A stretch of DNA of 64,000 nucleotides from Eubacterium sp. (lineage in GTDB: Bacteria > Bacillota > Clostridia > Lachnospirales > Lachnospiraceae), in the NCBI GenBank assembly GCA_017433295.1, contig JAFRHL010000021.1, positions 16,110 through 80,109 of the forward strand, written 5' to 3'. The notes under the pieces are model-generated. The model did not search any database. It was not told the DNA's origin and was given only the letters and a program-made list of their open reading frames with translations. Shown in pieces: positions 43,163 to 52,371 of the stretch. Position 1 is the stretch's first letter, and every line of letters begins with the position of its first letter. A program made the position numbers and the translations under genes.

Positions 43163-44527
43163 ATGGAAAAGAGAACAATCAGTTTTAGTCCGCCTGACAT
43201 CACCGAACTTGAAATTAATGAAGTCGCAGAAGCATTGCGTTCTGGTTGGATAACTACGGGACCGAGAACAAAGATGCTGGAATGCCGGCTTGCTGCATAT
43301 TTTGAAACTGGGAAAACAGATATTGACTGCACTAGCCGGGAGGCGATTGCAAAGTATAGCCAGAAGGTTGTGTGCTTAAATTCTGCCACGGCTGCGGAAG
43401 AATTGAACCTTCGCATCCTCGGCGTTGGCCCAGGTGATGAGGTGATAGTCCCAGCATATTCTTATACCGCTTCTGCGTCTGCCGCGATCCACTGCGGTGC
43501 AACGGTAGTGTTTGTGGATATTCAGAAAGATGGTGATCCGGATACTCATTGTCCGGAGATGGATTACGACGCCCTGGAAGCAGCTATTACTGAAAAGACC
43601 AAGGCGATCATTCCAGTTGATCTTGGTGGTATTGTCTGCGACTATGACCGGATTTTTGAGGTCGTGGAGCGGAAGAAGGATCTGTTCAATCCTATGATTT
43701 CCGATGGTACTCCATTATCAGATCTTAGTTCTGCTATCCAGCGCGGTTTGGGTTGTGTGGCGGTCGTATCCGATTGTGCTCACAGCCTTGGAGCGAGCCG
43801 TGTGGTGAGCAGAACCGGAGAAGGCAAGATCGTACCAACCCGCCGCTACTGTGGCAGAATCGCTCATTTTTCAAGTTTCAGCTTCCATGCGGTGAAAAAC
43901 TATACTACCGCCGAAGGTGGGGCAAGTACATGGTGCTTACCATCCTCCGTCTACGACGAGGGCGTGACGGATGCACAGATTTATAAGTTCTATCAGCTCT
44001 TATCTCTCCACGGCCAGAACAAAGACGCTCTGGCAAAAACGAAGGTCGGTGCTTGGGAATACGACATTATCGGGCCGTGGTATAAGTGCAACATGACGGA
44101 TATCATGGCGGCGATCGGTTTGCGGCAGTTGGATAGGTACCTATGCCTGCTAGATAGAAGAGTTGAGATGATGGCGAAGTATGACGCGGCTTGCGATGCG
44201 TTGGGAATAAGTCATATGGTTCATCATGTCGAGGGAATGGATAGTTCTAATCATCTGTACCTGATAAGAGTGCCGGGGATAGATGTTGAACAGAGGAATT
44301 TGATAATAGAGAAGATGGCTGAATGCGGTGTGTCCACCAATGTTCACTACAAGCCGATGCCAATGATGACTGCATATAAAGAGAGTAGCGGTGGGATAGG
44401 GCTGTATCCAAACGCTTATGACTATTATAAGAACTTAATCACGCTCCCGTTCCACACATTGCTGTCGGATGAGGACGTGGAGTATGTATGTGAGACGTTA
44501 AAGGAAGTAGTTAGTGAAGTTTGTTAA
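43163..44527 (+). CDS. DegT/DnrJ/EryC1-family sugar aminotransferase
   Basis: PLP enzyme that aminates a nucleotide-linked keto-sugar, probably the CapD product. 454 residues, longer than the usual 370-390. It starts with the family FSPPDITELEINEVAEALRS. CLNSATAAEE and DCAHSLGA bind PLP, and the Schiff-base Lys is in SFHAVKNYTTAEGG. Extra length comes from a segment at about 50-70 (FETGKTDIDCTSRE) and one near 165-200. The start follows GAGGAAA. First gene of the second part of the polysaccharide locus; overlaps VanZ by 14 bp. Confidence 0.92.
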   Translation: MEKRTISFSPPDITELEINEVAEALRSGWITTGPRTKMLECRLAAYFETGKTDIDCTSREAIAKYSQKVVCLNSATAAEELNLRILGVGPGDEVIVPAYSYTASASAAIHCGATVVFVDIQKDGDPDTHCPEMDYDALEAAITEKTKAIIPVDLGGIVCDYDRIFEVVERKKDLFNPMISDGTPLSDLSSAIQRGLGCVAVVSDCAHSLGASRVVSRTGEGKIVPTRRYCGRIAHFSSFSFHAVKNYTTAEGGASTWCLPSSVYDEGVTDAQIYKFYQLLSLHGQNKDALAKTKVGAWEYDIIGPWYKCNMTDIMAAIGLRQLDRYLCLLDRRVEMMAKYDAACDALGISHMVHHVEGMDSSNHLYLIRVPGIDVEQRNLIIEKMAECGVSTNVHYKPMPMMTAYKESSGGIGLYPNAYDYYKNLITLPFHTLLSDEDVEYVCETLKEVVSEVC

Positions 44528-44870
44528 ATGGGCTCTGGTAGCCGGCTATATCTTTTTCATACTGACACAGACAATACTGTTTCGATCAACGCACCCGGAA
44601 CCGATTTTCAAACCGCTATTTTGGGAACTTCAGAATGGCTACTGGTCTGATATCTGGCAAAATACTCTGTTGTTCATGCCGCTTGGATTTCTAATCGGTG
44701 GTTGGAAAGGAGTTGTGGGGGGCTTCCTTGTTTCCTGTTCTATAGAAACAGTACAGTACTTTACTCGATTAGGATTTTGTGAATTTGATGATGTGTTGAA
44801 TAACACAATTGGAGCTGGACTTGGAGCCATCCTTCTTCACACTGTTCGCAAATGCTTAAAAGAAAAATGA
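44514..44870 (+). CDS. Second VanZ-family membrane protein
   Basis: 118 residues. GTG start inside the DegT gene. VanZ pattern: GYIFFILTQTILFRS, NTLLFMPLGFLIGGW, VSCSIETVQYFTRLGFCEFDDVLNNTIGAGLG. A shorter relative of the protein at 39708, with the same E..Q....G..EFDD..N...G core. Three to four helices. Function in the locus unknown. Confidence 0.85.
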   Translation: MKFVKWALVAGYIFFILTQTILFRSTHPEPIFKPLFWELQNGYWSDIWQNTLLFMPLGFLIGGWKGVVGGFLVSCSIETVQYFTRLGFCEFDDVLNNTIGAGLGAILLHTVRKCLKEK

Positions 44871-44882
44871 AGGTTAATAAGG

Positions 44883-45527
44883 ATGGAAAATATGTATAGA
44901 AGATATATTAAACGATTACTTGATTTGATCATTAGTATTATAGGCTTTCCTTTCTTCTTAATAGCCCTCATCGTATTCGGACCAATCATAAAGGCAACGG
45001 ATAAGGGACCGGTTTTCTACAATGCGAAAAGAATTGGAAGGAACGGAAAACTGTTTAAAATGTTCAAGTTCCGTTCAATGTATGTTAATGCACCAGATAT
45101 CCGCTTAGCTGATGGATCTACATACAACGGAGAAGACGATCCCAGAGTAACCAAGGTGGGAAAGTTCATGCGTGCAACCAGCATCGACGAACTCCCGCAG
45201 TTAATCAACATGCTGAACGGAACGATGAGCTTAATTGGCCCGCGGCCCGATCCCCCAGATTGGCTTGATAAGTATCCAGAAGATATAAAGGTGTTCTTGA
45301 CCGTTCGCCCCGGATTGACCGGCTACAGTCAAGCATATTTCCGTAATGGTGCTGACGGTGAGCAGAAGATGAAGAACGATGCGTACTATGCACAACACGT
45401 TTCTTTCCTCTTTGATGTAAAGATTTTTTTTAAGACTATTGCCACTGTCCTTGGACATGAAGGAACATACAAAGATACATCGTCAGAAGAAGAAGCCGTA
45501 AAGCAGGCAGAAGCTCTGAAAAAGTGA
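44883..45527 (+). CDS. Undecaprenyl-phosphate sugar phosphotransferase (priming transferase)
   Basis: Transfers the first sugar-1-phosphate to undecaprenyl phosphate at the inner membrane, starting the repeat unit. 214 residues, single N-terminal helix (about 10-35) and the bacterial sugar transferase domain: YNAKRIGRNGKLFKMFKFRS, VTKVGKFMRATSIDELPQL, NGTMSLIGPRPDPP, RPGLTGYSQ. It lacks the long N-terminal membrane half of WbaP, matching PglC/EpsL-type monotopic enzymes. With CapD upstream, a diNAcBac- or FucNAc-like first sugar is plausible (inference). Confidence 0.94.
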   Translation: MENMYRRYIKRLLDLIISIIGFPFFLIALIVFGPIIKATDKGPVFYNAKRIGRNGKLFKMFKFRSMYVNAPDIRLADGSTYNGEDDPRVTKVGKFMRATSIDELPQLINMLNGTMSLIGPRPDPPDWLDKYPEDIKVFLTVRPGLTGYSQAYFRNGADGEQKMKNDAYYAQHVSFLFDVKIFFKTIATVLGHEGTYKDTSSEEEAVKQAEALKK

Positions 45528-45546
45528 TGAGAAGGAGTGCGGCAGA

Positions 45547-46599
45547 ATGGTTAAAGAATATGGCTATGAATACGATGCCGTACTCAATGAGCAAATATGG
45601 AAGGCTACAGAGGGCAAGGTAACAGATCAAAAGCTGATGGGTGCCAATTGCCTACGTAGTGGAAGGGATGCGCTTAAGGCGATTGCAAGAGAATATGAAC
45701 CCTGTGTGGCTCTATTGCCAGCTCTCGCCTGTGATTCTATGGTTCATCCCTTCGAATCGTATGGACACAAGATTCAGTATTATAGGCTGAATGAAGATTA
45801 TTCGATTAATCTGGAAAGTTTGAAAATTGGAGAAGAAAAGACTCTTTTCCTCTATGCTGATTATTTCGGGAAGCCGGCAATACAGGATGAGGAGCTTGAG
45901 AAGCTCAGAACACGTGGAAACATTATCTTCATTGAAGACAGAACCCACAACTTAGTCTGGGAGAGACGGTATAGCTTCAAGTCTGATTACATCATGGCAA
46001 GTCTCCGAAAATGGTTTCCTGTTCCGGATGGTGGATTACTCTGGGGCGAGATTACAAAGCCGCTTGGAAACGATACAACTTTCTCTATGACACGACTTAA
46101 AGCCCAATGCATGCGACATGAATTTTTAGTTTGTGGAGAAGAGAGCATAAAGACGGAGTATCGCAAGATCTTCTCTACAGTTTCTGATTTGATGGACGAA
46201 GATGGGCCGAGTGCTATGTCTGCTTACGCTTATGCGTTGGCGAGGGATACGGATTGGGATGAGGTGCGGAAAGCGAGGCAACAGAATGCTGAAGCTCTGA
46301 TCTCGATTCTGTCCACATCCCCCTATGTTAGTTTCATCCAGAATCAGTCTGGCAAAAGCGACCTCTATGTGTCATTTATCGTTCCCAACCGGGATGAGGT
46401 GCAGAGAAAGCTATCAGCAGAGGGAATCTTCAATACTATTATCTGGCCTCTGATGGACGAGCAGAAACACGTTTGCTCAGTAGCAAAAATCACCGAGGAA
46501 AACATGCTAGCTGCTCCGTGTGATCAGCGATATTCAACAGATGATATGAAAACAATAGGTGCTGAAATTGTGAGGGTTATAGCCGATGTTAACGGATAA
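45547..46599 (+). CDS. PLP-dependent aminotransferase-fold protein
   Basis: 350 residues. Fold-type I pattern: N-terminal LRSGRDALKAIAREY, VALLPALACDSMVHPFE, a TLFLYADYFGKPA segment, acidic IEDRTHNLV and a Lys-containing loop SLRKWFPVPDGGLLW that fits the PLP lysine. Distant from DegT; related proteins of unknown reaction occur in O-antigen loci. It overlaps the ATP-grasp gene by 14 bp, so both probably act on the same substrate, for example amino-acid or amino-sugar decoration. Confidence 0.72.
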   Translation: MVKEYGYEYDAVLNEQIWKATEGKVTDQKLMGANCLRSGRDALKAIAREYEPCVALLPALACDSMVHPFESYGHKIQYYRLNEDYSINLESLKIGEEKTLFLYADYFGKPAIQDEELEKLRTRGNIIFIEDRTHNLVWERRYSFKSDYIMASLRKWFPVPDGGLLWGEITKPLGNDTTFSMTRLKAQCMRHEFLVCGEESIKTEYRKIFSTVSDLMDEDGPSAMSAYAYALARDTDWDEVRKARQQNAEALISILSTSPYVSFIQNQSGKSDLYVSFIVPNRDEVQRKLSAEGIFNTIIWPLMDEQKHVCSVAKITEENMLAAPCDQRYSTDDMKTIGAEIVRVIADVNG

Positions 46600-47791
46600 A
46601 GCAAACGAAACACAGAAAACGATAATGATCCTTGGCGCAAGCATCCTCCAACTTCCGGCGATTGAGAAAGCTGTGGAGATGGGGTTGAAAGTAGTAGCCC
46701 TTGATATGAATCCCGAGGCAGTTGGATTTAATGTCCCAAGTGTCATTAAAGAAGTAATCAGCACCATTGATATACCAGCCGCCGTTGAAGCGGCAAAGAG
46801 ACATCATATTGATGGCGTTATGACGCTTGCGACCGACATGCCGATGCGCACGGTGGCGGCTGTAGCGAAGGAATGTGGGATTGTAGGTGTATCAGAAGAT
46901 ACTGCTGTAAAGGCAACCGATAAGAGCGTGATGCGCGAAGCGTTGAAGGCTGTTGGAGTCCCGGTTCCGAAGTTCTTTAGGGTGACGAATAAGGAAGAAT
47001 TCAAAGCTGCGGTAGATCAGATCGAAGGTCCGTTTATGGTCAAGCCCGCTGATAGTTCCGGTAGCAGAGGGATTCTGAAGGTGGAAGAAAGGGAAAACCT
47101 CGACTCCACTTACGAATACACTAAGCATTTCTCCCATAACGGTGTTGTGGTTGTCGAAGAATGCATGACTGGACCTGAGGTTAGTGTAGAAACGCTTGCT
47201 ATAGACGGAGAAGTCCACGTAATTCAGATAACCGATAAGATAACTACCGGTGCTCCTCATTTTGTTGAGATGGGTCATACACAACCTACAAGACTTGATT
47301 GTGCTGAAGAAATTAGGAAAGTAGCTGTCGCAGCGAATAAAGCAATTGGAATTGAAAATGGCCCATCACACACAGAGATAATTGTAACCGAAGATGGGCC
47401 GAAGATTGTTGAACTTGGAGCGCGTTTAGGTGGTGACTGCATTACTACGCACTTGGTTCCTTTATCTACTGGTGTTAATATGGTTGAGGCTTGCATTAAG
47501 ATAGCACTCGGTGAAAAACCAAGTATCACTCCGACAATGTACTGTGGCTCTGCTATTCGTTATTTTCATCAGCATGCGGGTGTTGTGAAGAGTATCGAAG
47601 GGCTGACGGAGGCAGAAGGAATGCCAGGCGTGAAGCAGATTTCCATTGTCCATGGTGTTGGAGAGAAAATCACTGAGATAACTGATAGTGGATCTAGAAT
47701 GGGGTTTGTGATTGCGCAGGGTGTAGATGCGGAAGATGCTGCATACAATTCTGAAACCGCAATGGCTTCTATTCATGTTGAGGTACTTTGA
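46586..47791 (+). CDS. ATP-grasp ligase
   Basis: 401 residues. Order typical of PurK/carbamoyl-phosphate-synthase-like ATP-grasp enzymes: N-terminal Rossmann-like ILGASILQLPAIEKA, ATP-grasp core GPFMVKPADSSGSRGI, VVVEECMTGPEVSVETLAI, metal-binding HTEIIVTEDGPKIVELGAR. Such enzymes join a carboxylate to an amine with ATP, so it may attach an amino acid or acid to an amino sugar. ATG overlaps the PLP gene. Stop TGA directly abuts the next ATG. Confidence 0.85.
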   Translation: MLTDKANETQKTIMILGASILQLPAIEKAVEMGLKVVALDMNPEAVGFNVPSVIKEVISTIDIPAAVEAAKRHHIDGVMTLATDMPMRTVAAVAKECGIVGVSEDTAVKATDKSVMREALKAVGVPVPKFFRVTNKEEFKAAVDQIEGPFMVKPADSSGSRGILKVEERENLDSTYEYTKHFSHNGVVVVEECMTGPEVSVETLAIDGEVHVIQITDKITTGAPHFVEMGHTQPTRLDCAEEIRKVAVAANKAIGIENGPSHTEIIVTEDGPKIVELGARLGGDCITTHLVPLSTGVNMVEACIKIALGEKPSITPTMYCGSAIRYFHQHAGVVKSIEGLTEAEGMPGVKQISIVHGVGEKITEITDSGSRMGFVIAQGVDAEDAAYNSETAMASIHVEVL

Positions 47792-48904
47792 ATGAGGATA
47801 GCAATTCTTGATAATGGAACGAGTGATAAGGCATCAGATAGGGTAGAACTAGTCGCCACCCTACAGTCGTTGGGCTATGAAGTGTCAATTGGCGGAATAT
47901 ACTCAGGCACTCTAAATGAATACTACACAAATAATAACATAAAATTTCTTGCATTGGATGCGAGTAGAAATAACACAAATCCTGTCGTCGAGTTATTATC
48001 GATATTCAAAAACGCAAAGATTTTGAAGAATGAGACTATTGAAAATGTTATAATCTACGGCATAAAAAACCATCCATCAATGGCCGTTGGTGCAAAAATT
48101 GCGGGAATAAACAACATTATATGTGTTGTAAATGGTAGCGGAAATCTTTTCAGAATTGAAGGAATAAAGGGTGCCCTGCTAAGAACAATGGCTTTTCCTG
48201 TATTGAGAATCGCATATCGTGGTTGCAAATCAATCTGTTTCCAGAATACCGATGACCTGAAGCTCTTTCAGGAGAAAAAACTAATTTCTAAAAACACAAA
48301 TACTTTTATAACAGGTGGATCTGGCGTAAATCTTGAAGGTTTCCCATTTTGTGATATGCCAAATGAAAATAGGTTTCTTTTTCTTTCAAGGATAACTGCA
48401 TCTAAAGGACTGCTTGAGTTCTGCAAAGCAGCAAGGATTGTAAAAAAAGAGTATCACGATGCAATCTTTGATATTGTTGGACCTCTTGATTCTACAGTCG
48501 AGAATAATAGCGTCCATCAAGAATTGGAGTCAGCAGTCAACGACAATATTGTGAATTATCATGGATATACTGACGATGTTCCATCATGGATGAAATCATG
48601 TCGTTATTTTGTGTACCCTTCTTTTTACCCGGAAGGGGTTCCCAGATGTGCAATTCAAGCTCTAGCTACAGGGCGGCCGATAATCACATGCAATTCGCCC
48701 GGATGCAAAGAAACAGTAATAGATAAATATAATGGATTATTGATAGAGCCTAGAGATGTTTTGGGTTTGGCTGAAGGAATGAGATGGCTTATCGAGCACA
48801 AAGAAGAAGCAGAAGTAATGGCTATTAACTCCCGTAAATATGCTGAAGAGAAATTTGATGTGAATATTGTTAATGAACAAGTGATTGGAAAAATGCTTGA
48901 ATGA
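47792..48904 (+). CDS. Glycosyltransferase, GT4-like
   Basis: 370 residues, GT-B fold. C-terminal Glycos_transf_1 domain: FLFLSRITASKGLLEFCKAA, ANHGYTDDVPSW-type segment HGYTDDVPSWMKS, YPSFYPEGVPRCAIQALATG with E..P..E-like nucleotide-sugar site, then VIDKYNGLLIEPRD. N-terminal half divergent. Adds one sugar to the lipid-linked repeat on the cytoplasmic face. Its ATG follows the previous stop without a gap. Donor and acceptor cannot be read from sequence. Confidence 0.9.
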   Translation: MRIAILDNGTSDKASDRVELVATLQSLGYEVSIGGIYSGTLNEYYTNNNIKFLALDASRNNTNPVVELLSIFKNAKILKNETIENVIIYGIKNHPSMAVGAKIAGINNIICVVNGSGNLFRIEGIKGALLRTMAFPVLRIAYRGCKSICFQNTDDLKLFQEKKLISKNTNTFITGGSGVNLEGFPFCDMPNENRFLFLSRITASKGLLEFCKAARIVKKEYHDAIFDIVGPLDSTVENNSVHQELESAVNDNIVNYHGYTDDVPSWMKSCRYFVYPSFYPEGVPRCAIQALATGRPIITCNSPGCKETVIDKYNGLLIEPRDVLGLAEGMRWLIEHKEEAEVMAINSRKYAEEKFDVNIVNEQVIGKMLE

Positions 48905-48970
48905 AGGCAAAGTGTATGGTTCCTTTTCCAATGAATAGAAAACACGCTGAATGTTTTGGAGATATAATGC

Positions 48971-50053
48971 ATGAAGACAATAATAACAGTTTTGGATGAC
49001 ATATCTGAAACCAGCATGCCTTTTAATGAATTCGTGCTGTACAGGTCCAATCATTATCATGATGAAAAACAGATTCTGATTATTTGTGGAGCAAGAGGAA
49101 ATCTACCTAAGGTCGTGATCCCGGAAACTCTCGACATAAAGTATGCGGGGCGTAAACTGAGCAATATAAGGAAAACGATTATAGAAACAACCGAGGAACT
49201 AAAGAGACTGAACACTCCCTATGTAATTCACATGCATCAGGTGCAGTCTGGGTTCCTTGCTGAGATGGCGATGCTTGGAACGGGATTCAGGAAAAAGGTT
49301 CTTTTCACCGTTCATAGTACATTTTCTGGCTATAAGTTTCACAACAAGGTTCTCAGTTTCATAAATACGCTCCTTGCACAGAGGACAACTTGTGTAAGCA
49401 ATGCATCCTATCAGGATTACCCTGAGATAATTAAGCAGATAAAACACGATCGCATTCAGGCGTTACAAAATGGCGTGGATACAGAACGGATAGATAAAGC
49501 GATTCCTGTAACACATAATAGGATTCCAACAGGTATTAATTTCATTTATGTTGCTCGTTTGGTTCCAATAAAAAACCATAAGTTTTTAGTAGATGTTTTA
49601 TCCCGCTGCGATGAGAAGATTTACTTCACGTTCGTAGGGGCAGAAGACAAAGAACAGGAAGTGAGGAGGAAAGCCAAAGATCTGGGTGTTGAAGATCGTA
49701 TTTCATTCACAGGGCTGATTCCGAGAAATGATGTTTTCGCCCTGCTACAAGAGGCTGATTATTATATTTCGTCCTCCACGCTTGAGGGATTGCCTGTCTC
49801 CGTTTTAGAAGCCATGTACTGCGGACTTCCTTGTCTCTTGTCTGACATCCCTCAACACCGGGAAGTAGCAGGAGATAGGGCGATTTTCCTTCCATTTGAT
49901 ATTGAAAAGTGGGCGACAGAGATTAACAGAATCGCAGAATTACCGACCGAGGAACGGCAGAAGATAAGCCAACAGATTAGGTCTTACGTAAAGGATAATT
50001 TCTCCTTGGAAGCGATGCATAAAAAGTATGACGCTGTTTATGAACTGCTCTGA
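48971..50053 (+). CDS. Glycosyltransferase, GT4 family
   Basis: 360 residues. N-terminal acceptor domain with HMHQVQSGFLAEMAML and LFTVHSTFSGYKFH; C-terminal donor domain FIYVARLVPIKNHKFLVDVL, FTGLIPRNDVFALLQEADYY and SSSTLEGLPVSVLEAMYCGL (EGxPxxxxE). Cytosolic or membrane-associated sugar transfer to the repeat unit. Separated by 66 bp from the previous gene and followed by the kinase-like fusion. Confidence 0.92.
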   Translation: MKTIITVLDDISETSMPFNEFVLYRSNHYHDEKQILIICGARGNLPKVVIPETLDIKYAGRKLSNIRKTIIETTEELKRLNTPYVIHMHQVQSGFLAEMAMLGTGFRKKVLFTVHSTFSGYKFHNKVLSFINTLLAQRTTCVSNASYQDYPEIIKQIKHDRIQALQNGVDTERIDKAIPVTHNRIPTGINFIYVARLVPIKNHKFLVDVLSRCDEKIYFTFVGAEDKEQEVRRKAKDLGVEDRISFTGLIPRNDVFALLQEADYYISSSTLEGLPVSVLEAMYCGLPCLLSDIPQHREVAGDRAIFLPFDIEKWATEINRIAELPTEERQKISQQIRSYVKDNFSLEAMHKKYDAVYELL

Positions 50054-50129
50054 AGTAATGATACCCCGTAGGTTGGGAAAAGGATTATATAATGGCGGGA
50101 CTATAAAACGGCATTGGAGGGAAAACAGC

Positions 50130-51593
50130 ATGTTATCATCAATTGAACGATTACTGAAAGCTCTGGATGAGCATAAAATAATATATTGTCATTGGAAAAG
50201 CAATGAACACTTAGGCGAAGCTCTGGACGGGGACACGGATTTAGATGTGTTGTTTGATCCTGCCCAACGGACGGAGCTTGAGCGCATTTTTGATGAGTGT
50301 GGTTTAAAACGATTCAGAGCGACTCCGCTCATGCAGTATAACGCAATAGAGGACTTTATCGGCTTCGATCAGGAAGCGGCAAAAATCTGGCATGTTCATA
50401 CGCACTATCGTATGACGTTGGGTGAAAAGCACCTGAAGGGATATACGATTACACCGTGGGGGTCTATTTTGCTGAAAGATAGGGTCAGGATTGGAGAAGT
50501 CTGGACTTCCAATCCCGCAGATGAATTCGTTCTTCTCCTTTGCCGCATAGCATTAAAGCTCCGCTGGAGAGACGTAGGGCATGGGCTTGGTAAGGATGAT
50601 CAGGCGGAGCTTGCATGGCTTCGAGAGCAAATTGATAAGGAAAAGGTAGCGACAGCCGCAGGAAAGATGGTCGGAGAGAGGAGTGAACAACTCATACTCG
50701 GATTATACGAAACTGACCTCAAGAAAAAATCACAATTCGTTCCTCTGCAGAAGACACTCCGCAAAGAGCTGAAACCATATACAGCTTACAGCAGGGCAGG
50801 CTCTTGGTTTGTCCGTACAAAGCGGGAAATCTTCTGGCTGTATGGCGGTGTTAAAAGACGTCTGGGTTGGAGCAATTACAGTGCTAATCGCCGTGTCTCT
50901 CCTGCTGGAGGAGTTGTTGTCGCTTTGCTCGGATGTGATGGCGCTGGAAAATCAACAACCTTGGAGTATATTTATAACGAATTTAGAAAAAAACTGGATG
51001 TGGTAACTATATACCTCGGCAGTGGAGATGGAAGCAGTTCAATTCTTCGAGCACCAATGAAAATAGTTGCATTGAAAGTTGGTGGAAGAGGAATCGGAAA
51101 AACTGTTGAAAAAGAGTATGCTGAAAAAAAGGTTTCATTCAAGGCAAGAGTTTTCAGCTTCGCAAAATTTGTATGGGCAGTTACTCTCGCTTTAGAAAAA
51201 AAGGGGAAATTGAGAAAAATGGTAAAAGCGAGAAATAATGGACTTCTTGTTCTTACTGATAGATATCCTCAGATAAACATGCCTGGAGTTGGTGATGGAC
51301 CACTTCTGGACAAATATAGAGGCAAAAGTGGACTTGTAAAAAAAATAGCAAATTGGGAACATAGGATTTATGAAAGTTTTTCAGTTAACGCCCCAGACTT
51401 GATGATTAAACTCATGGTCCCTACTGAGGTGGCTATTTCGCGAAAGCCAGAAATGACCGCTGAAGAAATTGATAATAAAAAAGCAATAGTTATGGGAATA
51501 AATGTATCAGAGCATCAAGTAGTAATTGATACATCCCGTCCTTTCGAGATTACACGTGGAGAAGTAATGAAGGAAATATGGAATCTGATTTGA
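50130..51593 (+). CDS. Nucleotidyltransferase-like / thymidylate-kinase-like fusion protein
   Basis: 487 residues from the ATG at 50130 (after GGAGGG; longer in-frame starts lack an RBS). The N-terminal 170 residues look like a nucleotidyltransferase-type domain: HWKSNEHLGEALDGDTDLDV with a D.D.DV acidic set. After a linker, a P-loop kinase domain starts near 290: VVVALLGCDGAGKSTTLEYI, with VLTDRYPQINMPG matching the DR[YF]P motif of thymidylate kinases. Such proteins occur in polysaccharide loci and are thought to phosphorylate a glycan rather than dTMP, but the substrate is unproven. Confidence 0.75.
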   Translation: MLSSIERLLKALDEHKIIYCHWKSNEHLGEALDGDTDLDVLFDPAQRTELERIFDECGLKRFRATPLMQYNAIEDFIGFDQEAAKIWHVHTHYRMTLGEKHLKGYTITPWGSILLKDRVRIGEVWTSNPADEFVLLLCRIALKLRWRDVGHGLGKDDQAELAWLREQIDKEKVATAAGKMVGERSEQLILGLYETDLKKKSQFVPLQKTLRKELKPYTAYSRAGSWFVRTKREIFWLYGGVKRRLGWSNYSANRRVSPAGGVVVALLGCDGAGKSTTLEYIYNEFRKKLDVVTIYLGSGDGSSSILRAPMKIVALKVGGRGIGKTVEKEYAEKKVSFKARVFSFAKFVWAVTLALEKKGKLRKMVKARNNGLLVLTDRYPQINMPGVGDGPLLDKYRGKSGLVKKIANWEHRIYESFSVNAPDLMIKLMVPTEVAISRKPEMTAEEIDNKKAIVMGINVSEHQVVIDTSRPFEITRGEVMKEIWNLI

Positions 51594-52303
51594 TGAGAAA
51601 TACTCTACATATTGAATTTTATGGTATTCCTGGATGTGGTAAAACAACTATTGCAAATTTGGTTTCCAGAAAATTGGAATCGCAAGGTTATATCTTGGTG
51701 ATCCCGGATAAGCGACTTAAATATGATCGAAATCCTTTTTACCGGAAAATTATGAAGTTGTTTACGACGATTAAATATAGTCTCACACATCCTGTGACGT
51801 TATTGAAAATCATCTGCTTAACTAAGAAGAATGGCTACAAAAAAATCAATAATCAGATTACACATATTGTGAATATCATTCCTAAAATATACATATATAA
51901 CAGCACTCCCGCGAATAAGATTGTTGTTTGGGATGAAGGAATAACGCAATCTTCGGTTTCTCTTTCGGTTAATAGTCTTGTTTCCGTAAAAGAAAATGAA
52001 AATGCAATAATTGATTTGATTGATAAGAATATAATTCAAATACATGTATATTTGGTAGTAGAAATGAAGATTGCTTTAGAGAGAATGGATAAAAGAGCCA
52101 CAAATGACTCTCGAGTGGAGAAAGAGCACAATAAGGAAAAGCAACTTGCATTTTTACAGAAATTTGAGGATGTTTGTAACTCTTATGATAAGGATATCGT
52201 AATTAATGTGGGAGATAAATCTGTCGAAGAAATCGCCAACGAAGTGCTGAGTAAGTTAATAGAGAAAATCAAGATGGTTGAGAACAATATTTCGCTCTGC
52301 TGA
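51593..52303 (+). CDS. P-loop kinase-like protein
   Basis: 236 residues. Walker A FYGIPGCGKTTIANLVSRKL at the N-terminus, a DEG Walker-B-like VVWDEGITQSS, and a lid-like basic segment MDKRATNDSRVEKEH. Resembles dTMP kinase/zeta-type small-molecule kinases. The ATG shares a base with the stop of the fusion gene (TGATG), the usual coupling overlap; ATG 51578 is the other choice. Two kinase-like genes in a row suggest phosphorylation of the glycan or a precursor (inference). Confidence 0.72.
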   Translation: MRNTLHIEFYGIPGCGKTTIANLVSRKLESQGYILVIPDKRLKYDRNPFYRKIMKLFTTIKYSLTHPVTLLKIICLTKKNGYKKINNQITHIVNIIPKIYIYNSTPANKIVVWDEGITQSSVSLSVNSLVSVKENENAIIDLIDKNIIQIHVYLVVEMKIALERMDKRATNDSRVEKEHNKEKQLAFLQKFEDVCNSYDKDIVINVGDKSVEEIANEVLSKLIEKIKMVENNISLC

Positions 52304-52371
52304 AAGGTATTACACTTCTCCTTAAAAGTGAAATAAAGCGGCTACTGAATCGAAATTAAGGAAAGAGAATC

